Source of the DNA: Poindextera sp963706385
GTDB taxonomy: Bacteria; Pseudomonadota; Alphaproteobacteria; Caulobacterales; Caulobacteraceae
DNA length: 64,000 bases
Reading direction: 5' to 3'
Assembly (NCBI GenBank): GCA_963706385.1
Contig: OY970153.1
Span: 2,728,001 to 2,792,000, forward strand
A program made the position numbers and the translations under genes. The notes under the pieces were generated by a model that saw only the letters and a list, made by a program, of their open reading frames with translations, was not told the DNA's origin and did not search any database. Position 1 is the first letter of the stretch. Each line of letters begins with the position of its first letter. Positions 62,957 to 64,000 of the stretch are shown here, one piece after another.

Positions 62957-64000
62957 CTAAGACAGCCTCGGTCCGGGCTTGAAGCGGACCGGCATGCTCT
63001 TCGGTCCGGAGATGAAGGTCGAGGCCAGCCATTCCGGGGGCCTGGAAATCTCCAGATCATCCATCCGCGTCAGCACCTCGACCAGGATGGCGTCGATCTC
63101 GATCCGCGCCAGGTGCTGGCCCAGGCAGACGTGCGGGCCGCCGCCGAAGGCGATGTGCTCGTTGGGCGCGCGGGCCAGGTTCAGCGCGTCGGGATCGTCG
63201 AACTTCTCCGGGTCGCGGTTGGCGGCGCCGAAATACATCACCACCTTGTCGCCGGCGGCGATCTTGGTTTCGCCGATCTGGGTGTCGCGCGTGGCCGTGC
63301 GGCGCATGTAGATCACCGGGCTGGCGTAGCGCAGCAGCTCCTCGCGCGCCGTGGGCAGCCGGCCGGGCACGTCGGCCATCAGCCAGGCGCGCTGGGCCGG
63401 GTTCTGTTGCAGCGCCAGGATGCCGCTGGACAAAAGGTTGCGGGTGGTGTCGCCGCCGGCGTCGATCAGCAGCAGGAAGAACAGCAGGAACTCGTTGTCG
63501 CTCAGCCGCCGGCCCTCGACCTCGGCCTGCAGCAGGCGCGTGGCCAGATCGTCGCCCGGGCGCGCGCGCTTGTCCTTGATCACCCCGGCGGCGTACTCGA
63601 ACATCTTCATCACGGCCTTGGGGATCGCGTCCGGCGGCAGGCTCTCGGGCGCGGAGTGGATGGTCTCGGTCAGGGTGTAGAGTTCGCGCCCGTCGTCGAG
63701 CGGCAGGCCCATCAACTCGGCGATCACATAGGACGGCATCTCGCCGGCGACCTCGGCGACGAAGTCGCACTCGCCGCGCTCGATCACCTCATCGACGATC
63801 CGCCGCGCCAGGGTGTGCAGGCGCGAGCCCTTGCCCGCCGCGGCCGGGCGGGTGAACTCGCCGCGGATCAGCTTGCGGAACCCGGTGTGCTGCGGCGGGT
63901 CCATCATCAGCATCATCTTGGCGTCGTCGAACGAGGCGCCGATCTCGGCGTCGGCGATCATGATGGTCGGCTCCGACGAGAACGACTGGAAGTCGTGGTC
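62957..64000 (-). CDS. Cytochrome P450, C-terminal part (cut by window end)
   Basis: 348 codons of a cytochrome P450 whose N-terminus lies beyond base 64000; the frame remains open upstream of the ATG at 63961 (DHDFQSFSSEPTIM). Motifs: MDPPQHTGFRKLI (C-helix region), the I-helix oxygen-activating DAGGDTTRNLL, the K-helix ExxR in REELLRYASPV, and the haem-cysteine loop FGGGPHVCLGQHLAR. It would hydroxylate a hydrophobic or terpene/steroid-like substrate using an electron donor not seen here. Upstream of the amidohydrolase. Confidence 0.93.
   Translation of the reverse strand, partial: DHDFQSFSSEPTIMIADAEIGASFDDAKMMLMMDPPQHTGFRKLIRGEFTRPAAAGKGSRLHTLARRIVDEVIERGECDFVAEVAGEMPSYVIAELMGLPLDDGRELYTLTETIHSAPESLPPDAIPKAVMKMFEYAAGVIKDKRARPGDDLATRLLQAEVEGRRLSDNEFLLFFLLLIDAGGDTTRNLLSSGILALQQNPAQRAWLMADVPGRLPTAREELLRYASPVIYMRRTATRDTQIGETKIAAGDKVVMYFGAANRDPEKFDDPDALNLARAPNEHIAFGGGPHVCLGQHLARIEIDAILVEVLTRMDDLEISRPPEWLASTFISGPKSMPVRFKPGPRLS

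Overview
The window is a GC-rich chromosomal segment of an alphaproteobacterium, most likely a member of Caulobacteraceae (Caulobacter/Phenylobacterium-like). The main pointers are a complete GcrA cell-cycle regulator, an argD-argF-hslO / apaG / metZ neighbourhood, small Caulobacter-type flagellin, many TonB-dependent receptors, and RIME/REP-like palindromic intergenic elements. The assignment is inferred from gene content only.

Layout. 1-4486: end of glucokinase, pyruvate kinase, then phoR-phoU-phoB, with a PHO-box-like site between phoR and phoU and no pst genes. 4577-9424: gcrA, a lone ABC-2 permease, argD, argF, hslO. 9468-15302: two near-identical 853-bp IS5-family insertions flank apaG, metZ, a dCTP-deaminase-family gene and a hypothetical gene; RIME-like and REP-like repeats are dense here. 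15411-19832: a small secreted protein, a CoA-transferase, an acyl-CoA synthetase and a PfkB sugar kinase. 19966-24913: OMF-HlyD-DHA2 tripartite efflux operon with a divergent TetR regulator and a perfect palindromic operator. 25082-34284: small membrane protein, SleB-like hydrolase, DUF3047 protein, an AT-rich AraC regulator, a frameshifted XRE regulator overlapping a hybrid histidine kinase, and a TonB-dependent receptor. 34529-39245: hypothetical gene and a coxG-S-L-M molybdenum hydroxylase set (form II-type large subunit). 39334-44131: a flagellin away from any flagellar cluster, an NTF2-like secreted protein, and a 943-residue protein fusing acyl-AMP ligase, carrier domain and membrane acyltransferase. 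44272-47154: tRNA-Ser(GGA), msrA, a MmcQ/YjbR protein and an archaeal/eukaryotic-type prolyl-tRNA synthetase. 47261-57939: seven genes on the minus strand, comprising a phosphonate-degradation operon (FAD oxidoreductase, phnX, DUF5690 transporter, PhnZ-like HD protein) followed by a TonB receptor, TPR-sulfotransferase and alkaline-phosphatase-superfamily phosphodiesterase. 58317-64000: Tat-exported phospholipase C, acyl-CoA dehydrogenase, amidohydrolase and a cytochrome P450 running off the end.

How it fits together. Phosphorus acquisition recurs: PhoR/PhoU/PhoB control at one end, and phosphonate degradation, a secreted-type phospholipase C and a phosphodiesterase at the other. Apart from the PHO-box-like site in front of phoU I found no convincing PhoB site at the distal genes, so that link is inference. 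The features most deserving attention are the one-polypeptide acyl activation/carrier/transfer protein, the complete phosphonate operon lying in line with a TonB/sulfotransferase/phosphodiesterase operon, and a repeat biology in which RIME-like elements end exactly at gene stop codons and carry IS insertions exactly at their edges, one of those IS copies having lost a catalytic aspartate.
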